NCBI GenBank assembly: GCA_900757025.1
Contig: CAAEMG010000066.1
Coordinates: 1 to 32,312, forward strand
Reading direction: 5' to 3'
Length of the DNA: 32,312 bases
Source: Clostridia bacterium
Lineage (GTDB): Bacteria > Bacillota > Clostridia > Lachnospirales > Anaerotignaceae
Shown: positions 1 through 7,267 of the stretch, piece after piece
Numbering within the stretch: position 1 is the stretch's first letter
Layout: each line of letters opens with the position of its first letter
Made by a program: the position numbers and the translations under genes
The notes under the pieces: generated by a model
What the model saw: only the letters and a program-made list of their open reading frames with translations
The model's database searches: none
Told to the model about the DNA's origin: nothing

Positions 1-295
1 TAATTTTTCTGAATTTAACGACCAAAAAAACTGCGGCACCTACGCCTATTCCTCTGCCTATGGCAAAAGAAAAACCGCCGTAAAAACCGTAAACAAGACA
101 CGCCTCGGCAGCACCGATTATAGATGTTGTCCAAAGCCATGAATTAAATATTCCCGGTATAAGTACTTTGGAAGAAAGCCTTCCCTCTGAAAAAATCATT
201 GAATTTAAGTCTTTTTTTATGCGTTTTTTGGCAACGGCAAAATATATCGAATATAAAATTATGCCATAAAACAAAAATATAAATATTCCTGCCAT
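1..295 (-). CDS. Sodium:solute symporter family protein, N-terminal part (cut by window edge)
   Basis: The start codon is ATG at 295, preceded by GGAGG at about 8 bases. Ninety-eight codons are visible before the gene leaves the window. The protein opens with a hydrophobic segment, then a basic KKRIKKDLNS loop, then a second membrane stretch containing GIFNSWLWTTS and a glycine-rich YGFYGGFSFAIGRGIG motif. That pattern resembles the first two helices of sodium:solute symporter (SSS) proteins, which move organic solutes into the cell with Na+. The substrate cannot be told from this fragment. It is the last gene on the left and is separated from the next gene by a terminator. Confidence 0.6.
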   Translation of the reverse strand, partial: MAGIFIFLFYGIILYSIYFAVAKKRIKKDLNSMIFSEGRLSSKVLIPGIFNSWLWTTSIIGAAEACLVYGFYGGFSFAIGRGIGVGAAVFLVVKFRKI

Positions 296-402
296 AAAAC
301 CCTCCGTTTAAGCCTTTAAGCTATATATAAAAGTAATTATACGTCAGCTGCAGTTAAAAAACAATCTTTCACAAAAATCATATTTCATTTAATTTTAAAC
401 AG

Positions 403-440
403 TAAAAAACCGATTAAAAATAAAATTTCAATCGGTTTAA
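403..440 (-). terminator. Intrinsic terminator after the AI-2E family gene
   Basis: On the minus strand AAACCGATT and AATCGGTTT form a 9-bp stem around an AT-rich loop and are followed by a run of T. It sits about 40 bases past the stop codon of the gene at 480-1712. The rest of the gap up to 295 holds no other recognised signal. Confidence 0.75.
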
Positions 441-479
441 AGCATAAAAAATTCATATTGAAAAAATTTTAAACATATA

Positions 480-1712
480 TTATTCGTGTTTTTTTATTTC
501 ATTATTTTCCACAGCTTCAAGATTAAGATAGCTTTGTGTTGAAACAGGAAGTTTTTTTGCCCTAAGGCGTGCATTTATTATTTTTGAAGCAACATCATAT
601 ATAACCGCAAATACAGGAACACCTATAATCATTCCCACAAAGCCCATAAGCCCGCCAAAGAAAAGCGTTGAGAAAAACACCCAAAAACCGGAAAGACCTG
701 TTTTGCTGCCCAATATTTTAGGTCCAAGAATATTTCCGTCAAACTGCTGCAAAATTATTACAAACACAAGAAAATACAGGCTTTTTATAGGGTCTACCAT
801 AAGCACTATGATAAAACACGGTATTGACCCTATAAACGGGCCGAAAAACGGTATTACGTTTGTAACGCCTATAACAACGCTTAAAAGCACAACATACGGC
901 ATTTTCATAAACGTAAGGCATATAAAAGCAAGCACACCTATAATTGCCGAATCCAAAATTCTTCCGTTTATAAAAGAACTGAAAACATTGTCTGTAAATC
1001 TAAGTTCGTTTATTACGGCATTGGCATGGTTTGTTGAAAAAATTCCGTAAATAAGTTTTTTTGCCTGTGCCCTGAATTTCTTTCGTGAGGCAATAATATA
1101 CACAGCCGCAATAATGCCTATAATCATATTTTTCAAAAGACCAACAAAGCTGAAAACACCTGTAGAAAACTGTGTTATTATGGTCTGTATGTTTGAAAGG
1201 ATATTGGGTTTATCCAAAAATCCCTGAACCTTATCATAAAGAGTGTTCGAAATATTTATAAGAGGCTCATTAATCTGCGGATTATTCAGAAGGAATGTTT
1301 CCGTTTCGTTCATAACGTGTTTAACCCACCCCGGCATAGCCTCTGCTATGGTGCTTATGCTTACCACAAGCTGGGGAATAACTATAAGGCAGAAAATATA
1401 TATAACAAATGCCGCCAACAAAAAAGTTATAAGCACAGCCAGCTTTGAGGCAATGCTTTCGGCTGTTTTTTTGTTTTTAAAATGCGGAATAAATTCCCTT
1501 AAAAGTGCCGTTTCGCAGATATTGCACAGCGGAGTAAGAAGATATGCCAAAACCGCACCATATATAAACGGCGTAAAAATATTTATTATATAACCGAAGC
1601 TTTTTGAAAATTCCTTTGATTTATAAATCATAAAAAAGAAAAGTATGGCAAGGGCAAACGCCGCAAAAATCGACAGCGTAAGACCTACATATTTTTTTAA
1701 AATTTGTTTCAT
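480..1712 (-). CDS. AI-2E family (PerM-like) membrane transporter
   Basis: This 410-residue protein has the AI-2E/PerM architecture: two N-terminal membrane helices, a soluble amphipathic middle (about residues 110-180), then a cluster of helices. The conserved block ends in VTNVIPFFGPFIGSIP (about residues 285-300) and later DGNILGPKILGSKTGLSGFW. Family members have been linked to autoinducer-2 export, ion antiport or permease roles, and the sequence does not choose between these. The C-terminal tail is charged and cytoplasmic. The ATG at 1712 gives the usual family length. It appears monocistronic, with a terminator downstream and a repeat-containing gap upstream. Confidence 0.85.
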   Translation of the reverse strand: MKQILKKYVGLTLSIFAAFALAILFFFMIYKSKEFSKSFGYIINIFTPFIYGAVLAYLLTPLCNICETALLREFIPHFKNKKTAESIASKLAVLITFLLAAFVIYIFCLIVIPQLVVSISTIAEAMPGWVKHVMNETETFLLNNPQINEPLINISNTLYDKVQGFLDKPNILSNIQTIITQFSTGVFSFVGLLKNMIIGIIAAVYIIASRKKFRAQAKKLIYGIFSTNHANAVINELRFTDNVFSSFINGRILDSAIIGVLAFICLTFMKMPYVVLLSVVIGVTNVIPFFGPFIGSIPCFIIVLMVDPIKSLYFLVFVIILQQFDGNILGPKILGSKTGLSGFWVFFSTLFFGGLMGFVGMIIGVPVFAVIYDVASKIINARLRAKKLPVSTQSYLNLEAVENNEIKKHE

Positions 1713-1858
1713 TACACATCACCGCCTGACACCGAAAATTACTTTTTGTTCACTATATAAGAATACATCAAAAATACAATTTATGTCTGAATTATTTATT
1801 AATTTTTTTAAAAAATTATGGTTTGGCGAATATTTCTCTTTGCCGTAGCACTGCCTCT

Positions 1859-1906
1859 GTTTGTTATCCTAAGCGGAGCGAAACAAAGTCGGAGGATATA
1901 ACAAAC
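1859..1906. repeat. Degenerate palindromic intergenic repeat (same family as copies near 10.0 and 23.9 kb)
   Basis: Its ends TTTGTTATCC and GGATATAACAAA are near inverted copies of each other. The middle, AGCGGAGCGAAACAAAGTCG, resembles the GAGCGGAACGCAGTAAAGTCGAA block at 23863-23885. Just to the left, at about 1826-1844, lies TATTTCTCTTTGCC, which resembles the terminal repeat of the element at 16614-16884. It is non-coding and lies between the AI-2E gene and a terminator. Confidence 0.5.
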
Positions 1907-1913
1907 CCAAATG

Positions 1914-1955
1914 AAAACCCACTCCGAAGCCCTTCCGCCTCAGAGTGGGTTTTTA
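1914..1955 (-). terminator. Intrinsic terminator after the purH transcript, probably bidirectional
   Basis: AAAACCCACTC and GAGTGGGTTTTT form an 11-bp stem with a 17-18 base loop. T-runs flank both sides, so it could work on either strand. It starts directly after the stop of the 49-residue gene at 1957-2106. Confidence 0.85.
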
Positions 1956-1956
1956 A

Positions 1957-2106
1957 TCATCTGTTTCCGTTTAAATCATAACCTTTATCGGTAAGCATCT
2001 GCGAAACAGTGTCCCTGTATGTATAAGGAACAATCCTTACACTTTTGTTGTTTTCGTCACAGGTTCTTTTGTGTGCCAGAACAAGTCTGTAGTAAAATTC
2101 AGCCAT
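1957..2106 (-). CDS. Small hypothetical protein (49 aa) downstream of purH
   Basis: I chose the ATG at 2106 because AAGGGAGA lies 7-8 bases upstream; a longer in-frame start exists but has no such site. The product is a soluble, basic, tyrosine-rich protein beginning MAEFYYRLVLAHKR and ending DKGYDLNGNR. It has no membrane segment or cysteine pair. I do not recognise the family. It lies 88 bases downstream of purH on the same strand, with a strong terminator right after it, so it probably shares the riboswitch-controlled purH transcript. The good ribosome binding site and terminator position argue that it is real. Confidence 0.6.
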   Translation of the reverse strand: MAEFYYRLVLAHKRTCDENNKSVRIVPYTYRDTVSQMLTDKGYDLNGNR

Positions 2107-2194
2107 AATATTCTCCCTTCTTTTGTCTTTGCTTTGCAAATCTTTTTTCTAAAGAAAGAATATCATTTTTGAATGTACCCTGTGTGTCCTTTTT

Positions 2195-3751
2195 TTAGTG
2201 TTTAAAGTGTCTCATACCTGTAAATACCATGGCAATGCCGTATTTGTCGCAGGCGTCTATTGAAAGCTGGTCGTTTACAGAACCTCCCGGTGTAACGATG
2301 GCTGTAATGCCTGCCTTTGCACATTCCTCTACGCAGTCCGGAAATGGGAAGAATGCGTCTGATGCCAAAGCAGCACCCTTAACGCTGTCTGCACCAAGCT
2401 GTTTTGTTCCGTGGTCTATAGCCTGCTGGCAAGCCCAAATTCTGTTTACCTGTCCAGGTCCTATGCCTATAGAGCGTTTATCCTTTGCAATGGCAATTCC
2501 GTTTGATTTAACAAACTTAACCATCTTCATGGCAAATATAAGGTCTTCCATTTCTTTTTCCGTAGGAGCTTTCTTTGTAACAACCTTAACGTCTTCTTTG
2601 TTGAAAAGCTTGTCGTCAATAGTCTGTACAAGTATTCCGCCGGAAACCTTTTTAATGTCTATTGCGTCTTTAGGCTGTTTTTCAAGTATGTTTTCAAGAA
2701 CCATTATTCTTATGTTCTTCTTCTTTTCAAGTATTTCAAGTGCTTCTGTGCTGAAAGAAGGCGCAACAACTATTTCCACAAAAATTTTGCTTATTTCTTC
2801 TGCCGTAGCCTTGTCAATTTCTCTGTTGGCAACTATTATTCCGCCGAAAATGGAAACCGGGTCTGATGTATATGCTTTTACATAAGCCTCGTGAATTGTT
2901 TCGGCACTTGCAACGCCGCATGGATTTGCGTGTTTGCAGGCAACAACAGTTGGTTCTTCAAACTCTTTAAGAAGTTCCAAAGCACCGTTCATGTCGTTTA
3001 TATTGTTGAAAGAAAGCTCTTTGCCGTGAAGCTGTTTTGCGTTTGTAAGCATTCCCTTTGTGTTGGCAATTTCTTTATAGAAAGCAGCCTTCTGATGAGG
3101 GTTTTCACCGTAACGCATTTCCTGTACTTTTTCATATGTAAGAGTAAGAGTATCTGTAAAGCCTTCGATACCTGCCTGTTTTTTCATATATGAGGCAATA
3201 AGAGTATCGTAATTTGATGTGTGCATAAACACTTTAGCACAAAGATATGTTTTTGTTTTAAGGCTTACGTCGCCTGTTTCTTTAAGCTCATCAAGTATTT
3301 TTCCGTAATCGGCAGGGTCAACAACAACGGCAACATCCTGATAGTTTTTAGCCGCAGCTCTTATCATTGTAGGACCGCCGATATCAATATTTTCAACAAC
3401 TTCTTCGTGTGAAACGCCTTCTTTAAGAACTGTCTGCTTAAAAGGATAAAGATTTACAACAACCATATCTATTGTGTCAATTTTAAGCTCCTCAAGCTGT
3501 TTCATATGCTCCGGATTGCTTCTTACTGCAAGAACACCTGCGTGTATTGCAGGATGAAGAGTTTTTACTCTGCCGTCAAGGCACTCCGGAAAACCTGTTA
3601 CATCGGAAATTCCCGTTACCTTTATTCCGGCATTTTCAAGAGCCTTGTGTGTGCCTCCTGTTGAAATAATTTCCCATCCGAGATTTGTAAGTTCTTTTGC
3701 AAATTCAATAATTCCGCTTTTGTCTGATACGCTTAATAACGCACGCTTCAT
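2195..3751 (-). CDS. purH: Bifunctional AICAR transformylase / IMP cyclohydrolase PurH
   Basis: The 518-residue protein catalyses the last two steps of purine synthesis: AICAR is formylated with 10-formyl-THF, and FAICAR is then closed to IMP. The N-terminal MGS-like cyclohydrolase domain (about 1-150) starts MKRALLSVSDKSGI and contains the ISTGGTHKAL and GRVKTLHPAIHAG motifs. The C-terminal transformylase domain carries the KHANPCGVA active-site motif around residue 270 and ends with PDCVEECAKAGITA and GMRHFKH. Length and motifs are typical. The ATG at 3751 has AGGAGG upstream. A ZTP riboswitch lies in the leader, which fits because ZMP/ZTP is made from this enzyme's substrate. Confidence 0.98.
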   Translation of the reverse strand: MKRALLSVSDKSGIIEFAKELTNLGWEIISTGGTHKALENAGIKVTGISDVTGFPECLDGRVKTLHPAIHAGVLAVRSNPEHMKQLEELKIDTIDMVVVNLYPFKQTVLKEGVSHEEVVENIDIGGPTMIRAAAKNYQDVAVVVDPADYGKILDELKETGDVSLKTKTYLCAKVFMHTSNYDTLIASYMKKQAGIEGFTDTLTLTYEKVQEMRYGENPHQKAAFYKEIANTKGMLTNAKQLHGKELSFNNINDMNGALELLKEFEEPTVVACKHANPCGVASAETIHEAYVKAYTSDPVSIFGGIIVANREIDKATAEEISKIFVEIVVAPSFSTEALEILEKKKNIRIMVLENILEKQPKDAIDIKKVSGGILVQTIDDKLFNKEDVKVVTKKAPTEKEMEDLIFAMKMVKFVKSNGIAIAKDKRSIGIGPGQVNRIWACQQAIDHGTKQLGADSVKGAALASDAFFPFPDCVEECAKAGITAIVTPGGSVNDQLSIDACDKYGIAMVFTGMRHFKH

Positions 3752-3810
3752 ACTAAAACTCCTCCTTTATCTGTTTCAAAAAACTGTGCTTTTATTTACA
3801 TTTTAAATAA

Positions 3811-3866
3811 TAAAATAAGCCGGCCCCCAAGCAAAAATAAACTTATGCCCAGGCGGTCGGCTTTAA
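3811..3866 (-). terminator. Riboswitch-controlled terminator in the purH leader
   Basis: In RNA sense AAGCCG-A-CC at the 3' side of the aptamer can pair with the later GG-(G/C)-CGGCUU, followed by UUAUUUUAUU. The 5' arm uses the same bases, CCGACCGCCUGGGC, that form the aptamer pseudoknot. Ligand binding and terminator formation should therefore exclude each other, the expected ON-switch arrangement. Confidence 0.75.
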
Positions 3867-3920
3867 CTTTCCCATACTCCCTGTGGTTATTCCACTTCCG
3901 CCGGTCATATAGGCAGCTTA
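3842..3920 (-). ncRNA. ZMP/ZTP (pfl) riboswitch aptamer controlling purH
   Basis: In RNA sense the leader has the pfl-motif landmarks in order. P1 is CCUAUAU paired with GUAUGGG. Then comes the conserved ACCGGCGGAA, a small P2 hairpin GUGG-AAUAA-CCAC, a short AGGGAG link, and the 3' block GCCGACCGCCUGGGCA. GGCGG pairs with CCGCC to give the pseudoknot. This class senses AICAR phosphates when 10-formyl-THF is short and switches on purine and folate genes. The position just before purH supports the call. Confidence 0.92.
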
Positions 3921-3940
3921 AATTCAGTTTTCACTCTTTT

Positions 3941-3969
3941 ATTTTATACAAATATGTTTTTACAGTCAA
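3941..3969 (-). promoter_or_regulatory. purH promoter
   Basis: On the minus strand TTGACT (3969-3964) and TAAAAT (3946-3941) are separated by 17 bases. Transcription would begin about 10-15 bases before the aptamer's first helix. Confidence 0.7.
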
Positions 3970-3977
3970 TATGAAAA

Positions 3978-5315
3978 TCAGCCTATTATAAGCTTAACAA
4001 GGAAAAGAATAGCTATAATTACAATTACAGGGTTAAGCTCCTTGCTTCTGCCGCTTAAAACTTTAAGAACAACATAACTTATAACAGAAAATACAAGACC
4101 TTCTGAAATGCTGTATGCAACAACCATCATAAGTATTCCCATGAAAGCAGGGAAACCTTCTGTATAATCTTTAAAGTTAATGTCTGTAACCTGTTCAATC
4201 ATGAAAAGACCAACCGTAATAAGAGCGGGTGTTGTTGCAAAAGAAGGTATTGCGGAAATAATTGGAGAAAATACAAGCGATACTAAGAAAAGAACCGCAA
4301 CAGTAAGGCTTGTAAGACCTGTTTTTCCTCCGTCTGCAACGCCTGAAGCAGACTCTACGAATGTTGTAACAGTTGATGTACCCAAAACTGCGCCGGCTGT
4401 TGTTGCAACTGCGTCTGCCATAAGAGCACCTTTAATTTTAGGAAGTTTTCCGTCTTTATCAACAAATCCTGCCTTTGTGGATACGCCTATAAGTGTTCCA
4501 AGTGTATCAAAAAGGTCTACAAAAAGGAATGAGAACACAACAACCGCAAAATCAAGAGAAAATATATTTGAAAAGTCAAGTTTTGCAAAGCCTGGTGCTA
4601 TTGATGGCGGAGCGGAAACTATACCAGACGGTATAAGAGAATATACTCCGTTTGCAGGGTCAACAACATAAAGACCTGCTATCTGGCATATAATACCGAG
4701 AATATATGTAATTATAATGCCGAAAAGGAGCGCACCCTTTACCTTTCTTACTACAAGCCAAACTGTAATAAGAGTTCCTATAAGAGCAAGGGCAACAGGA
4801 ACCGATTTTACATTGCCAAGACCTACGAGAGTAGAGTCGTTGCCAACGATAACGCCTGCATTTTGAAGACCAATGAAAGCAATGAAAAGACCAATGCCAA
4901 CACTTGTTGATTTTTTAAGATTATAAGGTATTGCATTAAATATGGCTTCACGAACATTTACAGCCGAAAGAAGTATAAATATAAGACCTTCAACAAATAC
5001 TGCCGTAAGGGCTGTCTGCCATGAATATCCGTAGCCCAAAACTACCGTAAAGGCAAAGTATGCGTTAAGGCCCATGCCCGGAGCAAGAGCAAACGGATAG
5101 TTTGCAAAAAGAGACATACAAAGAGTACCCAAAGCCGAAGCTATTGCAGTTGCCGTTAAAAGAGCGCCTGCGTCCATGCCAGAAGCACTAAGAATACTTG
5201 GGTTTACAATGAGAATATATGCCATAGTCATAAATGTTGTAAGGCCGGCATAAATTTCTGTTCTTACAGTTGTTCCGTTTTCCTGGAGTTTAAACTGCTT
5301 TTCCAAAAAACTCAT
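3978..5315 (-). CDS. NCS2 family purine (guanine/hypoxanthine-type) permease, PbuG/AzgA-like
   Basis: The 445-residue, 12-plus-helix membrane protein matches the AzgA-like branch of the nucleobase:cation symporter-2 family. It opens with a soluble stretch and TEIYAGLTTFMTMAYI. It then has ANYPFALAPGMGLNAYFAF (helix 3 region) and later FVDLFDTLGTLIG and GTSTVTTFVESASGVADGGKTG, the substrate- and cation-binding half-helices of this group. It probably imports guanine, hypoxanthine or adenine. The ATG at 5315 has GGAGG 8 bases upstream. It lies upstream of purH in the same direction but has its own promoter, and purH restarts from its own promoter. I see no purine riboswitch in its leader. Confidence 0.92.
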   Translation of the reverse strand: MSFLEKQFKLQENGTTVRTEIYAGLTTFMTMAYILIVNPSILSASGMDAGALLTATAIASALGTLCMSLFANYPFALAPGMGLNAYFAFTVVLGYGYSWQTALTAVFVEGLIFILLSAVNVREAIFNAIPYNLKKSTSVGIGLFIAFIGLQNAGVIVGNDSTLVGLGNVKSVPVALALIGTLITVWLVVRKVKGALLFGIIITYILGIICQIAGLYVVDPANGVYSLIPSGIVSAPPSIAPGFAKLDFSNIFSLDFAVVVFSFLFVDLFDTLGTLIGVSTKAGFVDKDGKLPKIKGALMADAVATTAGAVLGTSTVTTFVESASGVADGGKTGLTSLTVAVLFLVSLVFSPIISAIPSFATTPALITVGLFMIEQVTDINFKDYTEGFPAFMGILMMVVAYSISEGLVFSVISYVVLKVLSGRSKELNPVIVIIAILFLVKLIIG

Positions 5316-5368
5316 TTCATAATCCTCCTTAAAATAATAGATAGATAAATAAATAAAACCACAAAATA

Positions 5369-5397
5369 ATATTATGACTGTAAATGTTTAATGTCAA
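5369..5397 (-). promoter_or_regulatory. Probable promoter of the purine permease gene
   Basis: On the minus strand TTGACA (5397-5392) and TAATAT (5374-5369) are 17 bases apart, about 55 bases before the start codon. Confidence 0.5.
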
Positions 5398-5421
5398 GTA
5401 AACAAATGTACATTATTATAC

Positions 5422-5460
5422 GCATAAAAATTTTTGTCAAAAATATACATATTTTTATGC
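5422..5460. repeat. Perfect 10-bp inverted repeat upstream of the permease promoter
   Basis: GCATAAAAAT and ATTTTTATGC flank a 19-base AT-rich spacer, just upstream of the permease -35 box. It could be a regulator site or only an AT-rich hairpin. No U-tail pattern marks it as a normal terminator. Confidence 0.4.
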
Positions 5461-5510
5461 ACCCCAAAAATATCCGTTTTTGCATTTTTTCTGCCCGTCA
5501 AAGTGGTTTA

Positions 5511-5558
5511 AAAAACAAAAAAACCGATATACAATCTAATTAATTGCATATCGGTTTT
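5511..5558 (-). terminator. Terminator of the tRNA transcript
   Basis: On the minus strand AAAACCGATAT and ATATCGGTTTT form an 11-bp stem followed by TTTGTTTTTT, directly after the tRNA-Val 3' end. Confidence 0.85.
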
Positions 5559-5561
5559 AAA

Positions 5562-5634
5562 TGGGAATTACAGGGCTCGAACCTGTGACATCTTGCTTGT
5601 AAGGCAAGCGCTCTCCCAGCTGAGCTAAACTCCC
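5562..5634 (-). tRNA. tRNA-Val (anticodon TAC)
   Basis: The cloverleaf is complete. The acceptor arm is GGGAGTT with AATTCCC, allowing a G-T pair, and the discriminator base is A. The D-arm is GCTC-AGCTGGGA-GAGC. The anticodon stem CTTGC/GCAAG encloses CTTACAA with anticodon TAC. The T-arm is ACAGG-TTCGAGC-CCTGT. The 3' CCA is not encoded, unlike the neighbouring tRNA. Confidence 0.97.
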
Positions 5635-5638
5635 AAAA

Positions 5639-5715
<77 letters not shown>

Positions 5716-5754
5716 ATATTCTCTTTTTTGTCGCATTTCTTGCTGACGAGCTAT

Positions 5755-5784
5755 ATAATAACATAAAATATACAGCCCTGTCAA
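5755..5784 (-). promoter_or_regulatory. Promoter of the tRNA-Asp/tRNA-Val transcript
   Basis: TTGACA (5784-5779) and TATTAT (5760-5755) are separated by 18 bases on the minus strand, about 40 bases before tRNA-Asp. Confidence 0.7.
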
Positions 5785-5841
5785 CATATTTTTTAATGTT
5801 TTTTTAATATTTTTTACATGCCGTGTTATATATCACAAAAA

Positions 5842-6525
5842 TCAATACACGTTTTTTTCATCATCGTCCATAGCCATAAGTTTAAGTGAAATATCACAGG
5901 TTTTATCCATATGGTTTTTAAGTGCTTCATAAGCCTCTGTAAACTTACCCTTGGCTATTTTTTCGTATATAACTTTGTGTTCCTCATAAGCCGACTGTAT
6001 TCTGCCATCTTCTTCAAATGTTTTAAGGGCATATTCATACTGTCTGTGGTTATAAGACTCCGCAAGGTCGTTAAACTCGGTATTTTCCGCAAAATCAACC
6101 ATTATTCCGTGAAACTGCATATCTATGGAAACAAACTCTGTAAGAGATACGTTTTCCTGTATGGCAACATACATATCTTCAAGGTTTTTTCTCATTTTCA
6201 TAAGAATTTTTTCGGCTTTTTTGCTGCCCATTTTTTCAGCCAAAGCAGAAGCACAAAAACCCTCTATGGCAGTTCTGAGCTGATATGAATTTCTTATATC
6301 CTCGGCAGAAATAATATGAAGGCAAAAACCTTTGCTTGGTATAATATCTATATATTTATCGTGGCACAGCCTTGTGAGGGCATCTTTTATGGGCGTGCGT
6401 GAAAAACCCGTTTCTGCGGCAACTCCAGACTCGGAATAAAATTTTCCATATTCAAAACTGCCGTTTAATATCTTTTCTTTAAGATATTCATAGGCTTTAT
6501 ACTGCAAAGGCTTATATTTTTCCAT
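5842..6525 (-). CDS. GntR family transcriptional regulator (FCD-type)
   Basis: I chose the ATG at 6525 (MEKYKPLQYK) because GGAG lies 8 bases upstream; a GTG nine bases earlier lacks a site. Residues about 8-70 form the GntR winged helix-turn-helix, with YEYLKEKILNGSFEYG, SESGVAAETGFSRTPIKDAL and IDIIPSKGF. The remaining ~150 residues are helical and look like an FCD ligand-binding domain, with YQLRTAIEG and a D-x-x-FH stretch at SIDMQFHGIM. Such proteins usually repress neighbouring catabolic genes and release DNA when bound to an organic acid. It is divergent from the operon starting at 6861, whose leader carries a palindrome. Confidence 0.9.
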   Translation of the reverse strand: MEKYKPLQYKAYEYLKEKILNGSFEYGKFYSESGVAAETGFSRTPIKDALTRLCHDKYIDIIPSKGFCLHIISAEDIRNSYQLRTAIEGFCASALAEKMGSKKAEKILMKMRKNLEDMYVAIQENVSLTEFVSIDMQFHGIMVDFAENTEFNDLAESYNHRQYEYALKTFEEDGRIQSAYEEHKVIYEKIAKGKFTEAYEALKNHMDKTCDISLKLMAMDDDEKNVY

Positions 6526-6559
6526 AAATAACACTCCATATTTTTAGACTGATAAATAA

Positions 6560-6588
6560 ATTATATGCCTAAAACACAATAAGGTCAA
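6560..6588 (-). promoter_or_regulatory. Promoter of the GntR regulator gene
   Basis: TTGACC (6588-6583) and TATAAT (6565-6560) are separated by exactly 17 bases on the minus strand. Confidence 0.75.
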
Positions 6589-6743
6589 GCTGTGTTCTGC
6601 ATTGGACAGGCTATTTTAGAATATTTTTACACTGAATAAAATTTTAGTTAAATTTTTTATATATTTTTTCATTCTATAAAAAAGTCTTAAAAACAGCCTG
6701 TTTCTAAAAATTTTAACAACATTAAAAAATTAACGTCTTTTGC

Positions 6744-6772
6744 TTGACAAACATATATTTAAGGTTTACTAT
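6744..6772 (+). promoter_or_regulatory. Promoter of the five-gene unknown operon
   Basis: TTGACA (6744-6749) and TACTAT (6767-6772) are separated by 17 bases. Transcription should start near 6779, just before the palindrome at 6785-6806. Confidence 0.75.
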
Positions 6773-6784
6773 GTAGTAAATTCT

Positions 6785-6806
6785 GTATAGCGGTATACCG
6801 ATATAC
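6785..6806. promoter_or_regulatory. 22-bp palindrome, probable GntR operator
   Basis: The half-sites GTATAGCGGTA and TACCGATATAC are inverted copies with one mismatch. The site overlaps the expected start of transcription, where a bound repressor would block the promoter. GntR/FCD proteins commonly bind short palindromes of this size. That the adjacent GntR protein binds here is inferred. Confidence 0.65.
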
Positions 6807-6860
6807 ACTTAATTTTAAAATTAATCTATCCCTATTAATTATATAAAGGAGTCTGGTTTT

Positions 6861-7244
6861 ATGTTTAAATTTATGCACACAAAGCTTCCGGAATTTATTC
6901 AGAAAATGCACGAAGCAGCACAGAAAAAACATCCCGAAAAAACAGTTGAAGTAAGAGGCCTTGAAAACCTCCACAGCGCAAAAATGCAGTCTCTTCGTAC
7001 AGGAAGAATTGAAGAAGCCGTAACAGAGCTTGCCGACAGAGATGATATTCAGGAAGTTGACGTTGTTGTTATTCCCCGTGTTCCCGAAACAATGCAGACT
7101 GTTATTATAAAAGGAAAAGACAAAGACGGAAAAACAGAAAAAGTTATTCTTGAGGTTATAAACATTCTTCACCCCACAGAAGAAACAGAATTTGACGGCT
7201 GTACAGACATAGAAGACCATAGACCTCCAATCGGCCTTCACTGA
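6861..7244 (+). CDS. Conserved-looking protein of unknown function (operon gene 1, 127 aa)
   Basis: The ATG at 6861 follows AGGAG at a normal distance. The 127-residue protein is soluble and has no signal peptide or membrane segment. The first 40 residues are basic and helical (EFIQKMHEAAQKKHPEK). The second half looks like alternating strands and charged turns (VDVVVIPRVPETMQTVIIKG) and ends with histidines (DHRPPIGLH). There is one cysteine, in FDGCTD. I do not recognise the family. It is the first gene of a five-gene transcript and is 23 bases upstream of the 336-residue gene, suggesting a partner or small subunit of that product. Confidence 0.85.
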   Translation: MFKFMHTKLPEFIQKMHEAAQKKHPEKTVEVRGLENLHSAKMQSLRTGRIEEAVTELADRDDIQEVDVVVIPRVPETMQTVIIKGKDKDGKTEKVILEVINILHPTEETEFDGCTDIEDHRPPIGLH

Positions 7245-7267
7245 TTTATCTGAAAGGAGTTTTAATT

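Noticed and set aside
2229..2885. A 218-codon plus-strand frame opposite purH
   Set aside because: It is an antisense shadow of a strongly conserved gene, with no ribosome binding site and low-complexity serine-rich content.
5316..5510. Purine riboswitch before the permease gene
   Set aside because: No purine aptamer core or matching helices could be found in the leader; only promoters and an inverted repeat are visible.
6759..7241. A 160-codon minus-strand frame rich in Phe, Asn and Cys
   Set aside because: Composition is typical of the reverse complement of a coding gene; the plus-strand frame has a promoter, operator and ribosome binding site.
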